Below the pieces are notes generated by a model. The model did not search any database. It was not told where the DNA came from and saw only the letters and a program-made list of their open reading frames with translations. A DNA stretch of 64,000 nucleotides, taken from positions 1 through 64,000 of the IMG/VR virus record IMGVR_UViG_3300044641_006011. One strand, given 5' to 3'. Numbering within the stretch: position 1 is the stretch's first letter; each line of letters starts with the position of its first letter. Positions 32,914 through 40,780 of this stretch are shown here, piece by piece. This DNA comes from a virus. The translations under genes were made by a program, and so were the position numbers.

Positions 32914-32999
32914 ATAACCCTTCCTGTTTGTGCTTCTATGATAGGCATGGAAGGGGCGGGTCTTAAAGGAGGGTTGGAACCTCGCCTGCCCATGAGAGT

Positions 33000-33028
33000 A
33001 TTATAGGGTATTAAACCCAACCCGTCAA
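33000..33028 (-). promoter_or_regulatory. sigma70-like promoter of tRNA-Ile
   Basis: TTGACG (33023-33028), 17 nt, TATAAT (33000-33005) on the minus strand; about 85 nt of GC-rich leader follows before the tRNA. Confidence 0.75.
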
Positions 33029-33213
33029 GCCTTTACTGCCTTACGAGCGTTTTTCTCTTCAGTAATTTCTGTTCTACGTGTCTTGACAAGTTTAGAAATT
33101 TCCTGAAGTGCCTTGCGAGCACGAGTTCCTGCGGCGTTATTTCCGCCAACAAACTTTTCGTCTTCTACTTTCCAAGCTTCAACAGCATTAAGTAGTTCTT
33201 CTGATACGGACAT
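33025..33213 (-). CDS. small basic Hc1/histone-like protein
   Basis: 62 residues from the ATG at 33213 (MSVSEELLNAVEAWKVEDEK), picked because GGAG lies about 7 nt upstream; the ATG at 33225 has none. The second half, NNAAGTRARKALQEISKLVKT, RRTEI..., matches the pattern of chlamydial Hc1-like DNA-binding proteins. It may bind phage or host DNA. Family call is by pattern. Confidence 0.65.
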   Translation of the reverse strand: MSVSEELLNAVEAWKVEDEKFVGGNNAAGTRARKALQEISKLVKTRRTEITEEKNARKAVKA

Positions 33214-33256
33214 AATAATCTCCAATAAAAAATTTACTTCTATATGTATACAAGAA

Positions 33257-33279
33257 GGGGAGAGATAATAATTCTCCCC
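33257..33279 (-). terminator. probable terminator after tail lysozyme gene
   Basis: GGGGAGA and TCTCCCC form a 7-bp perfect stem with a 9-nt loop, 18 nt past the stop at 33297. The minus-strand tail (TTCTTG) is only partly T-rich. Confidence 0.55.
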
Positions 33280-33296
33280 AACTTTATTCTATTATA

Positions 33297-33950
33297 TCAA
33301 ACTTCTACCGTGATCAGTTTGGAAGCATATTCATGTGCATATGATGTGCGGGCACCATGAATGCCCCAACCAATCCAACTATACGCATAGTCCATGTAAC
33401 GATTGATAGATTTTCCAGGAGTTTTCATCCTATCTTCAATTCGTTTCCACTGAACCTCAGTCGTTAGATAACGAAGTTGCGTTGGAAGTGCTGATGGAGA
33501 ACCACCAAACTTCTTAGCGAAATCACCCAATCCATAATAACGATCGGCAGATGTCCATTGGATCAGACCATAACCGCGACCGCAGTGATGGTACTGAGTC
33601 CTGCTACCACCTTCACAAATATTAGGCACGAACATAGATTCTTGCTTAATATTGCCCATGATAGTAGCAAGGGCGTTTCTGTCTTTAATTCCTTGATCTT
33701 GGAAATAATCCAGAGCAAGTTGTTCATGTTCTGAACACCCTTTACAAATTAACCTTTTCTCTTTTAACTTTGGAATTGCAACCTCGCGGATTGCTGTCGT
33801 CTCTGGTTCAAACTCTTTAATAATAGTGTAAGGTTTTACATCCACTGGGGGAGGCGGACCTTGCAGTTTATAACTAGAGAATGGCAGTGTTGCCGTACTG
33901 GTTGTAACCATCGCTACAAGAGGAACGGTTACAGTAAAGAAGTTTAGCAT
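33297..33950 (-). CDS. phage tail lysozyme-domain protein
   Basis: 217 residues from the ATG at 33950 (MLNFFTVTVPLVAM, a signal-like helix); a GTG at 34034 would add 28 residues. The C-terminal domain (about 90-210) matches the Phage_lysozyme2/tail-lysozyme family: ALATIMGNIKQESMFVP with the catalytic Glu, then GYGLIQWTSADRYYGL. It likely cuts peptidoglycan at entry or exit. It is divergent from the plus-strand fibre genes, with its own sigma70-like promoter at 34075-34103. Confidence 0.8.
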   Translation of the reverse strand: MLNFFTVTVPLVAMVTTSTATLPFSSYKLQGPPPPVDVKPYTIIKEFEPETTAIREVAIPKLKEKRLICKGCSEHEQLALDYFQDQGIKDRNALATIMGNIKQESMFVPNICEGGSRTQYHHCGRGYGLIQWTSADRYYGLGDFAKKFGGSPSALPTQLRYLTTEVQWKRIEDRMKTPGKSINRYMDYAYSWIGWGIHGARTSYAHEYASKLITVEV

Positions 33951-34074
33951 TAAAATTAATTGAACTCTACATCCGTATAGAAGGGGGGTACACCACCTCT
34001 CTCGAAGGGCACCTTCCACGGCTCTAATTGTCACATCACAGACTCATGATGTAATCCCTGTAAGGGGATTTTCC

Positions 34075-34103
34075 ATATTAAGTTTTTATTTAGGATTTGT
34101 CAA
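34075..34103 (-). promoter_or_regulatory. sigma70-like promoter of tail lysozyme gene
   Basis: TTGACA (34098-34103), 17 nt, TAATAT (34075-34080) on the minus strand. It also overlaps CTAAATAA, a weak late box. On the plus strand AATAAATA at 34112-34119 may be the late box of the fibre genes. A small AATCCC/GGGATT hairpin lies in 34050-34068; nothing else is seen in 33951-34144. Confidence 0.68.
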
Positions 34104-34144
34104 GTATCTGAAATAAATAAAATTAAGAAGTTAAAAAAAATATA

Positions 34145-34642
34145 ATGCCTACATTATCTGGTTTATTAGGAAGTAGTTTTATTGGTCTTCAAGGTGCTCA
34201 AGGTCTTCAAGGTACTCAAGGTCTTCAAGGTGTTCAGGGACTACAAGGACTTCAAGGAAATCAAGGTCTCCAAGGAACTCAAGGACTTCAAGGAACTCAA
34301 GGAGCAATTTTAGGTAATGTCCCACAAAATTCTAAAACTACTTCATATACGTTATTGGCATCGGATGTAGGAAAGCATGTGTCTACAAATTCCACAGTAA
34401 TTGTTCCAGTTTCAGTATTTTCTCCCGGAGACACGATTACAATTTATAATAATTCTGCATTAGACATAACAATATCTAAAGAATCTGATCAAGAAGCAAA
34501 TATCACAATGTACTTGGCGGGAACTTCTTCAAACTCAACAAGTAGAACATTAGCACAAAGAGGTCTTTGCACATTACTTTGTATTGTGGGTGGTTCTACA
34601 CCTACTTTCGTAATCGCTGGTTCTGGTCTAAGTTTAACTTAA
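34145..34642 (+). CDS. collagen-like tail/fibre protein
   Basis: 165 residues. After a short N-terminal cap, residues 17-56 are Gly-x-x repeats (GLQGTQ, GVQGLQ, GNQGLQ), a collagen-like triple-helix stalk. Then comes a strand-rich C-terminal domain (SVFSPGDTITIYNN...), as in trimeric fibre tips. It begins the plus-strand host-contact group and lies 4 nt before the glycine-rich adhesin. Confidence 0.85.
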   Translation: MPTLSGLLGSSFIGLQGAQGLQGTQGLQGVQGLQGLQGNQGLQGTQGLQGTQGAILGNVPQNSKTTSYTLLASDVGKHVSTNSTVIVPVSVFSPGDTITIYNNSALDITISKESDQEANITMYLAGTSSNSTSRTLAQRGLCTLLCIVGGSTPTFVIAGSGLSLT

Positions 34643-34646
34643 AAAT

Positions 34647-36572
34647 ATGACCGTCATTCAAAGTTTTCTTACGCTCGACAATAGCACACAAACTTCCAAC
34701 ACAACAGAAACTGGTCAACAACTTTTTAAAGTTGATGACTTAGAAATCACTAAGATTCCAAAAGTAAGTATTCCAACTGGAAATAACTCAAATTTATATG
34801 TCAGCAGTTCTACTAATGGTTATATAACTGACAGTTCATTTGCTGCGACTATAAATCTTGGATTTAATGTTTGGTTTAATGGAACTCAATATAGCAACGT
34901 TATTATAGGTGTAGACAGTTATATTGTATTTTATCCTGGTTCTTACACTCATGATACCAGTCCTAACTTTAGTAATCCAGGAGAAATTCCATATGATAAA
35001 ATTTTTATATGTGCAAATACTGCAAATAATTCATATAACAGTTCGGATAGCATAGTAACATATGGATATAATGGACCAGTAAAAATAACTTCAGGGACAA
35101 GTCCAAATAGAACAACAACCATAATATATGCCGGATGGCAATCTAACAGGGTAAATCCATTAGTTTGGTCAATTACTTTTTATGAAGGTGGTTCTTCAAC
35201 AAATCCAAGTAGAATAGATCTTCATATAAACACAATAAGATCTGGTGTTTCTGGTTTTTATGATAGAGATTCCTTATTTAAAGCGTTTACACCAGAATCC
35301 AACAGTGGATACACATTAAATACATTTCCACAAACACGCACTTGGACTTGTCCAGAAAATGTATATGAAGTTTCTTCGGTATGTATTGGTGGTGGTGGTG
35401 GAAGTGCTTCAAACTCAAATTCTGCATCAGGTGCTGGTGGTGGTGGATTGGGATGGAAAAATATAATACCGGTAACACCAGGAAATACATATACGATTCA
35501 AGTTGGAAAAGGAGGAACTAGAATTATTAATAGTACAACTAGAGCTGGTTCTGGTGGTCAAAGTTACTTTATAAACTCTTCAACAGTTGCAGGTAATGGA
35601 GGACAAGGTGCAATAGGTGCTAATAATACATCTGGTCTTGGTGGATCATTTGTTGGAGAAGGAGGTGGAAATGGCGGAAACGGAGGTACAAGGGGAGGAT
35701 CTGCTGACGATTCTGGAGGAGGCGGCGGTGCCGGTGGATATTCTGGAAATGGAGGAAAGGGTGGAGATGTTGTGTCTAATGTAGGTACGTCTGGATCTTC
35801 CGGGTCTGGTGGAGGAGCAGGTGGTGGTGGTGGAAGTGGTGGAGTTGATACCGCTGGATCTGGAGGAGGAGTAGGAGTATATGGAGAAGGTTCTAGTGGT
35901 TTAGGTGGTTCTGGTTCTACTGGTGATGGATCTGGGGGAAAAGGCGGATCTGGAGGAGAAGATGCAACATTGCCACTTTATGATGACAGTCCATATAATC
36001 CCTCAAAACCGGGAAATTTTGGAGGAGGAGGTGCTGGATCAGATAATACTCTTGTAGAATACGAAGATGGAGGGAATGGGGCAGTAAGACTTATCTGGGG
36101 TCCAAGATTAAGTCGCAAATTTCCAACTAGAAACACACAAGATCTTTACCTCACCTACCAATATATAAAATGGCAAATAACAGAATCTAGAAGTTCACCC
36201 ACGTCAACACAAGCATCAGAATTTAAATTATATTATAATCAATCAGAAATTTTATATTCAAGTTCAACATCAGTAACCAGTTCAGCAGGATCAAATCCAG
36301 AAAATCTAATAGATTTAAATACCGCAACTAAATTTACAAGTTCTTCATTAAGTGTAGACGTAATATTTAATTTAGGAGTTTCAACAAATATAACTAGTTA
36401 CAAGTGGTCTACAGCAGATAATGACAATACCCAAGATCCAAAATCATGGATAATTTATGGTTCAAACGATAATAGTAATTGGACAGAAATAGATAGAATA
36501 GCAAACTATACAGCACCTACCACAAGACAAACACAGTCAAGAGTGTTTTATTTGCCAGTTATTCCAAGATAA
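34647..36572 (+). CDS. glycine-rich adhesin with C-terminal discoidin-like domain
   Basis: 641 residues in four parts: strand-rich N-terminal region (1-215), a TWTCPENVYEVSSVCIGGGG entry, a very Gly-rich region (about 245-470) with GGGG runs separated by S/N/A, and a C-terminal F5/8 type C-like domain (EFKLYYNQSEILY, LIDLNTATKF, WIIYGSNDNSNWTEI). Gly-rich runs of this kind form polyglycine II sandwiches in T-even adhesins such as gp38 of S16. It likely binds the host surface; sugar binding by the discoidin domain is inferred. Confidence 0.82.
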   Translation: MTVIQSFLTLDNSTQTSNTTETGQQLFKVDDLEITKIPKVSIPTGNNSNLYVSSSTNGYITDSSFAATINLGFNVWFNGTQYSNVIIGVDSYIVFYPGSYTHDTSPNFSNPGEIPYDKIFICANTANNSYNSSDSIVTYGYNGPVKITSGTSPNRTTTIIYAGWQSNRVNPLVWSITFYEGGSSTNPSRIDLHINTIRSGVSGFYDRDSLFKAFTPESNSGYTLNTFPQTRTWTCPENVYEVSSVCIGGGGGSASNSNSASGAGGGGLGWKNIIPVTPGNTYTIQVGKGGTRIINSTTRAGSGGQSYFINSSTVAGNGGQGAIGANNTSGLGGSFVGEGGGNGGNGGTRGGSADDSGGGGGAGGYSGNGGKGGDVVSNVGTSGSSGSGGGAGGGGGSGGVDTAGSGGGVGVYGEGSSGLGGSGSTGDGSGGKGGSGGEDATLPLYDDSPYNPSKPGNFGGGGAGSDNTLVEYEDGGNGAVRLIWGPRLSRKFPTRNTQDLYLTYQYIKWQITESRSSPTSTQASEFKLYYNQSEILYSSSTSVTSSAGSNPENLIDLNTATKFTSSSLSVDVIFNLGVSTNITSYKWSTADNDNTQDPKSWIIYGSNDNSNWTEIDRIANYTAPTTRQTQSRVFYLPVIPR

Positions 36573-36573
36573 A

Positions 36574-36597
36574 AACACTAAATACTTGTAGTGTTTA
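36574..36597 (+). terminator. hairpin after the adhesin gene
   Basis: A perfect 8-bp stem (AAACACTA with TAGTGTTT) 1 nt after the adhesin stop. The T-run is short and is part of the stem, so termination may be weak. Confidence 0.5.
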
Positions 36598-36612
36598 TCA
36601 CAAAATAAGAAA

Positions 36613-37074
36613 ATGAAAAGACTTCTATTAGCCTTTTCGTTATTCTTCGCAATCCCAGTTAATGCTGCTGAAATTACATCAAAAATTACTGATTCCGTTC
36701 AATTGAAAGTTGATGGTGCCGCAGTTCAATCAACCCGAATTGGTGCTTCGTATTCCGCATCAGGAACCAATATCCAATCCACATCCTTTGGTGGTGTAGG
36801 TGGTGCTGGAACCTATGATATCAATACTCCAGGTCAAGCATTTAGTTTCTCAGAAAGTATCAATGCTGCTGATACTCCTGTTACTACTCAAACTGTAACC
36901 ACTGGTGTTATTGGTTCTCCCAATCTCTATGGAGATAGTGTAACTCAAGTTGGTGGTGAGAAAGGAACTCTTGCAGGTACTCTTTCCCCAACTGGTGTTC
37001 CTACTGTTACTGCTGGTGGCGCAGGAACTTCTGCTACTGCTCAACGTAGTATTGAATTGAGCGTATTCAAATGA
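36613..37074 (+). CDS. exported virion/infection protein, paralogue 1
   Basis: 153 residues with a clear signal peptide (MKRLLLAFSLFFAIPVNA, cut before AEI). The mature part is strand-rich and Gly/Thr/Ser-rich, with SYSASGTNIQ, TPGQAFSFSESI and a C-terminal IELSVFK. The gene at 37071 repeats these blocks. No family known. Overlaps the next gene by 4 nt. Confidence 0.78.
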   Translation: MKRLLLAFSLFFAIPVNAAEITSKITDSVQLKVDGAAVQSTRIGASYSASGTNIQSTSFGGVGGAGTYDINTPGQAFSFSESINAADTPVTTQTVTTGVIGSPNLYGDSVTQVGGEKGTLAGTLSPTGVPTVTAGGAGTSATAQRSIELSVFK

Positions 37075-37430
37075 GACATATCCTAGCAGGTTTATTCCTG
37101 ATAGGGTTTTCTTGCCCTGCCCTAGCAGAATCTGTTGTGCCTAATTTCACCAGAGGCACAATCAATGCAACTACAGAATCTACTACAAAAGTAATAGAAA
37201 CAATTCGCCAAGTTGAATATACAACTGGCACATCATATACTGTGACTGGAACTAATATTAACATTCCTGGCACTCCTCAACAGGGAGCAAACTACAGTAT
37301 TATGACTCAAGGTGCTCCATTCCAGTTCAGTGAAACCTATCTCGGCCCTGGAGTGGCAAAAGAAACATGGATAGATCGCACCACAGAAACACAATCCACC
37401 ACTACATCAATTTCTGTCTTTACGCAATAA
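37071..37430 (+). CDS. exported protein, paralogue 2
   Basis: 119 residues. Signal peptide MRHILAGLFLIGFSCPALA, then SYTVTGTNI, GAPFQFSETYLG and SISVFTQ align in order with the preceding protein, so the two are tandem duplicates. Probably secreted to the periplasm. Unknown role. Confidence 0.76.
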   Translation: MRHILAGLFLIGFSCPALAESVVPNFTRGTINATTESTTKVIETIRQVEYTTGTSYTVTGTNINIPGTPQQGANYSIMTQGAPFQFSETYLGPGVAKETWIDRTTETQSTTTSISVFTQ

Positions 37431-37963
37431 TTTCAACTGGAACTGCATTTGCACAAAGCACTCCAGCACCAAGTAATACGAATATTGCAGGACCTTCAGC
37501 ATCTGCAACTGGTAACGTAACAAACCAAGCAGTTCAGGTGTTACAAGGTCCATATGCATTGAACACTTATGGTGGTGGTGTAAGTTGCCAAGGAGCAACT
37601 TTTTCAGTATCTCCATTTTTAATGAGTAGTAATAATGCAAGTGATGACCCAGAAACATTTGCATCACGCAATGGAAACTGGGGCATTTCTGCTGGTCTGA
37701 ATATTCCATTAGATGGTGATCTAATGAGTTTGTGCAAAAAAAGAGCGGCAACTGAAATTGCTAGGCAGCAAAGTGAATATGAAAAAAGTCGTTTAGATTT
37801 TGAGCTTGTAAGAATTTTGAAGTGCTTAGAAGTAATTAAATCTGGTGGATTCTTTCATCCAGAAAGTCCTTATGGAAAAGTATGTGCTGATATAGTTGGA
37901 CCATCACCAAATGGATATTTAATGACTGGTGATGGCAAAGTTATTTCTAAAATTACAAAATAG
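37367..37963 (+). CDS. exported protein, third of the group
   Basis: 198 residues from the only usable ATG (37367), which overlaps the previous gene by 64 nt in another frame. A hydrophobic stretch (INFCLYAIISTGTAFA) ahead of QSTPAPS is a signal peptide. The mature part has ASATGNVTNQAVQVLQGPYALN and a later helix (ATEIARQQSEYEKSR). Ends inside the opposite GIY-YIG gene by 11 nt. Unknown. Confidence 0.7.
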   Translation: MDRSHHRNTIHHYINFCLYAIISTGTAFAQSTPAPSNTNIAGPSASATGNVTNQAVQVLQGPYALNTYGGGVSCQGATFSVSPFLMSSNNASDDPETFASRNGNWGISAGLNIPLDGDLMSLCKKRAATEIARQQSEYEKSRLDFELVRILKCLEVIKSGGFFHPESPYGKVCADIVGPSPNGYLMTGDGKVISKITK

Positions 37964-38618
37964 TTTCTACTTTTAATATATTTTTTGCTTTACCATAAAA
38001 TTTTCCAGTTCTACTATCTGGTTTTGGCAAATATCCGTATTGCCTTTCAAATTCTCTAATACCCCAACATTCAATAATAGAACCATCAACAAAATAAACT
38101 TTTATTTTTCTGCAATTTGTCAATGGTTTAATGTCTCTATTATGTTTTTTTCCAGTATTTGATAATGAAATTTTTTTCTTATGTTCTTCAGTGAAAGGTT
38201 TATCTCTTTTTAATCCCTTCATTTTTGATCCTGGATTATCTTCACCTTTCCATTTTCCCATTCTTTTACTTCTTTCACTTAATTTTTTTCGTCCTTCATC
38301 ACTTATCTTGCGATTTTTAGCAGCAATACTCATTCTTTCAATAGTTTCTTTTGATAATTTTCTTCCAGAACTTCCTTCGCCACCATCAGTAAGATTTCTC
38401 AAAATTCCAGTTCCATTATTTTTTCTACCAAATATTGAAATCATATAAACTTCGTGTTTAATTGCATCTTCTTCAGAAATATTTTTCTTCAAAAATAAAA
38501 TTCTATCCTCTGTGGGAATTGGAACAATATGTTTTTTGTATATTCTATTTTCTTTTCCTTTGCCAATATAATAAGGTGTTCCATCTTCACGCAAATATGC
38601 ATAAGTATAATATTTCAT
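37953..38618 (-). CDS. GIY-YIG homing endonuclease
   Basis: 221 residues. YTYAYLREDGTPYYIGKGKENR is the GIY-YIG core with the catalytic Arg region, DGGEGSSGRKLSKETIERM the NUMOD3 pattern, and a second basic helix set with KPFTEEHKKKISLSNTGKK. The C-terminal part (GIREFERQYG) is a DNA-binding helix-turn-helix. It is inserted in the opposite direction to the plus-strand fibre genes; late promoter at 38645-38652. Confidence 0.9.
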   Translation of the reverse strand: MKYYTYAYLREDGTPYYIGKGKENRIYKKHIVPIPTEDRILFLKKNISEEDAIKHEVYMISIFGRKNNGTGILRNLTDGGEGSSGRKLSKETIERMSIAAKNRKISDEGRKKLSERSKRMGKWKGEDNPGSKMKGLKRDKPFTEEHKKKISLSNTGKKHNRDIKPLTNCRKIKVYFVDGSIIECWGIREFERQYGYLPKPDSRTGKFYGKAKNILKVETIL

Positions 38619-38644
38619 AATTATCTTAAATATATTATCAGTAT

Positions 38645-38652
38645 TATTTATA
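38645..38652 (-). promoter_or_regulatory. T4-type late promoter of GIY-YIG gene
   Basis: A perfect TATAAATA on the minus strand, 27 nt before the ATG. Confidence 0.65.
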
Positions 38653-38680
38653 ATAAGTATTAATTAGAATACTAAAACGT

Positions 38681-39517
38681 ATGGAAATAAACCCAATTGA
38701 GATACAAAGCACTAACATAAGAATTACTGGTCCTAGTATCATTCCAACAATAAATCCCCCAGTTGTTAGATCAACAGAAGCACCAGTAGTTCGTGGATTA
38801 GAAGTTCCTGTTGTTGATGTACCAAATATTACAATCAAGTATCCAGTTATTAATGTACCGACTCAAGCAGAGTTTGATGCTGCAGTAAATGCAGAACGTC
38901 AAAAACAAGCACAAGAAGAGAAACCAAAAGAGAGAGGATTACCTGATACTACCCCCCCTCCTCAACTGCCTCAGGTTGCTCAAACCCCTCCTACTCAAAC
39001 TCCTGTTCCCACTCCAGTTACAGAAGTCCCAGCAAATAAACCTCAACCTAGTTTCACTGCTTATGGAGTCGATATTAATTTACCTGATCCTTCTCTTGTT
39101 GCTACGGCTGGTGCTGTCGCAGTAGTTACAACTGCTGCTACTATTGCATCCACAACAGTTCTTAATGCATTAAAAAATGCTGCGGAACCATTGATTAAAG
39201 AAGCAACAAAGAACAAGTTTAAAATTAAAATCAAACATGTTAAACCTGTTCTTCACTATGTAATGGCAGAAGGTGGACACATCGATATCTTTGAATATTC
39301 GGCAGAAGGAACTCGTCTTGTAGAGCAAGTTGATAATGTAGAACAATATATTCGTGACCAAGTGGAAATTAATGCTCTTTATGAAATCGATAATAAAATT
39401 ATTATCGACGACGTAATATCAGACAAATTTACAAAAGAAGGCAAAGAAAGATTCAAGTCTCTCTTTGCCCCCGCTAAAAAAATTGCTAAAAAACTATCTG
39501 CTCGATTATCCTTTTAA
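38681..39517 (+). CDS. Pro-rich structural-type protein
   Basis: 278 residues. An N-terminal strand-like region (ITGPSIIPTINPPVVRSTEAP), a Pro-rich linker (LPDTTPPPQLPQVAQTPP), a membrane-like stretch (LVATAGAVAVVTTAATIASTTV) and a basic C-terminal domain (KNKFKIKIKHVKPV). Likely virion-associated or membrane-tethered; no family named. Its stop overlaps that of the opposite gene. Confidence 0.7.
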   Translation: MEINPIEIQSTNIRITGPSIIPTINPPVVRSTEAPVVRGLEVPVVDVPNITIKYPVINVPTQAEFDAAVNAERQKQAQEEKPKERGLPDTTPPPQLPQVAQTPPTQTPVPTPVTEVPANKPQPSFTAYGVDINLPDPSLVATAGAVAVVTTAATIASTTVLNALKNAAEPLIKEATKNKFKIKIKHVKPVLHYVMAEGGHIDIFEYSAEGTRLVEQVDNVEQYIRDQVEINALYEIDNKIIIDDVISDKFTKEGKERFKSLFAPAKKIAKKLSARLSF

Positions 39518-39651
39518 TCCCAATCAAATTTTGATATTATCCAAGTAACTACAATAATGGGAAGTTGAACTAAAAGACTATAGAATATTTCAAGAAAAAT
39601 ATTATCTTTTTCCCTCTTTTCTTCCTTATCTTTTGCTGGTGCTTGTGTCAT
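39514..39651 (-). CDS. small membrane protein, unknown
   Basis: 45 residues: a charged start (MTQAPAKDKEEKREKDN) and a helix (IFYSLLVQLPIIVVTWII). Convergent with the plus-strand gene, sharing stop codons; it overlaps the next gene by 26 nt. Unknown. Confidence 0.62.
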   Translation of the reverse strand: MTQAPAKDKEEKREKDNIFLEIFYSLLVQLPIIVVTWIISKFDWD

Positions 39652-39859
39652 TATGCAACACCTTAAACAAATCTTTACTATTTAACAAAGTAGTACCAAA
39701 CTGTAACGATTTTTTACGACCTCTTTTTGCGGGTCTCCTAACAAAACGAATCACTTCTGGTGGTTGTCTTTTAGGAATAGGTCTTCTATTTTCAAGCATT
39801 ATACCATCATTAGTGAGCAATCTTAAGACGATTAAGAAATCAAGAATCGCTAGTTTCAT
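39626..39859 (-). CDS. small basic protein, unknown
   Basis: 77 residues. A hydrophobic start, then a strongly basic, Pro/Arg-rich middle (RRPIPKRQPPEVIRFVRRPAKRGRKK). Probably nucleic-acid- or membrane-binding. Overlaps both neighbours. Confidence 0.65.
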   Translation of the reverse strand: MKLAILDFLIVLRLLTNDGIMLENRRPIPKRQPPEVIRFVRRPAKRGRKKSLQFGTTLLNSKDLFKVLHNDTSTSKR

Positions 39860-40055
39860 TTTTCTTCTTTAGTTTGAAAGCAGCATCACCAAGAAAAGAA
39901 CCAACAGCAAGCACAAGAACTTTTGCATATGCATCTCTGCTTGTAGTTTCAAGTTCTACCTGCCCTTCTGTACGAATCGCAACAGATTCTACAGCAGAAA
40001 TCATAAGTGCTGCCCAAATAATAATAAACAATCTAACAATATTAAAGTAAATCAT
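39840..40055 (-). CDS. small membrane protein, unknown
   Basis: 71 residues with two hydrophobic stretches (NIVRLFIIIWAALMISAV and AYAKVLVLAVGSFLGDAA). Overlaps neighbours by 4-20 nt. Unknown. Confidence 0.66.
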   Translation of the reverse strand: MIYFNIVRLFIIIWAALMISAVESVAIRTEGQVELETTSRDAYAKVLVLAVGSFLGDAAFKLKKKNETSDS

Positions 40056-40462
40056 TTATTTCTGATTTGTTTGAGAACATCAAAGTTTTTATCTTTTGTT
40101 CCCCCGTCATATGCGAGAGCATAACCTTCGATAATCATTTGGTTATTCAATGAAGTTTCTTGTCCGTTAATAAACAAATGTCCAATAATACGTCCATACT
40201 TCTCTGTACTATCTGGAAGTTCTGTCTTGATGATAATATCTTTAGCACCTTCAAGTTTTTTCTTCAACCATTCTTTTGATTCAAGACCCATTGCCTTCTC
40301 TTTGAGGTCGGTTGTTCTACTTTCTGGAGTATCAACCCCAGCAAGACGAATTCTTTTTTCCAATGCAATATCAAATCCTAAGTCTATTGACGCATCAATA
40401 GTATCACCATCTACTACTCTTCCTACAGACTTAATTCTGTAAATGTAAGGATCCTTATCCAT
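40052..40462 (-). CDS. thermonuclease (SNase-like)
   Basis: 136 residues. VGRVVDGDTIDASIDLGFDIALEKRIRLAGVDTPESR matches staphylococcal nuclease, with Asp, Arg and Glu (the catalytic set R35/E43/R87 equivalents) in RIRLAGVDTPE and KYGRIIG. No signal peptide, so it acts inside the cell or in the virion. It could degrade host or competing DNA or RNA. Confidence 0.87.
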   Translation of the reverse strand: MDKDPYIYRIKSVGRVVDGDTIDASIDLGFDIALEKRIRLAGVDTPESRTTDLKEKAMGLESKEWLKKKLEGAKDIIIKTELPDSTEKYGRIIGHLFINGQETSLNNQMIIEGYALAYDGGTKDKNFDVLKQIRNK

Positions 40463-40674
40463 CAGAAAGGTAACTTAAACTTCTCAGTATTTAGTTTAGG
40501 AATAGGCAACTTTTCAAATGCCTTATTAACTTGATTTTCTACAACCTTTCCAACAAACTCTTCTGGATTCTCAAGAATCTTCTGTGCTTTTTGATAAGTC
40601 ACATAAGCACCATAACAAAGTGCTCCACTAATTGCCAGACTCGTCGCTGACAGAATGATTGCTAAATTCTTCAT
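40462..40674 (-). CDS. small anchored protein, unknown
   Basis: 70 residues with an N-terminal membrane helix or signal (NLAIILSATSLAISGALCYGAY) and a charged C-terminal part. Overlaps the upstream gene by 47 nt. Unknown. Confidence 0.68.
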   Translation of the reverse strand: MKNLAIILSATSLAISGALCYGAYVTYQKAQKILENPEEFVGKVVENQVNKAFEKLPIPKLNTEKFKLPF

Positions 40675-40780
40675 CTTTCATCTCCTCGTGTGCTAACTTT
40701 AATATGTAGTAAATGATATATGCAGTAAAACTAAGACCACATCCTAATATTATAACAACACCCCAAGGGAACTGGTCCAT
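40628..40780 (-). CDS. small membrane protein, unknown
   Basis: 50 residues (MDQFPWGVVIILGCGLSFTA...), one membrane helix then a charged tail (HEEMKDEEFSNH). Starts at the stop of the HExxH gene. Conserved build among cyanophages, unknown role. Confidence 0.66.
   Translation of the reverse strand: MDQFPWGVVIILGCGLSFTAYIIYYILKLAHEEMKDEEFSNHSVSDESGN

Noticed and set aside
32914-32999. Degenerate tRNA in the GC-rich leader before tRNA-Ile
   Set aside because: A GGTTCCAACCC looks like a T-arm, but no acceptor or anticodon stem can be built.
34145-34320. CRISPR-like repeat array
   Set aside because: The regular repeat is 9 or 18 nt and codes for Gly-x-x triplets; no spacers.
37407-37751. 114-residue minus-strand ORF opposite exported protein genes
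   Set aside because: Low-complexity shadow (His/Leu/Gln rich) without start signals.
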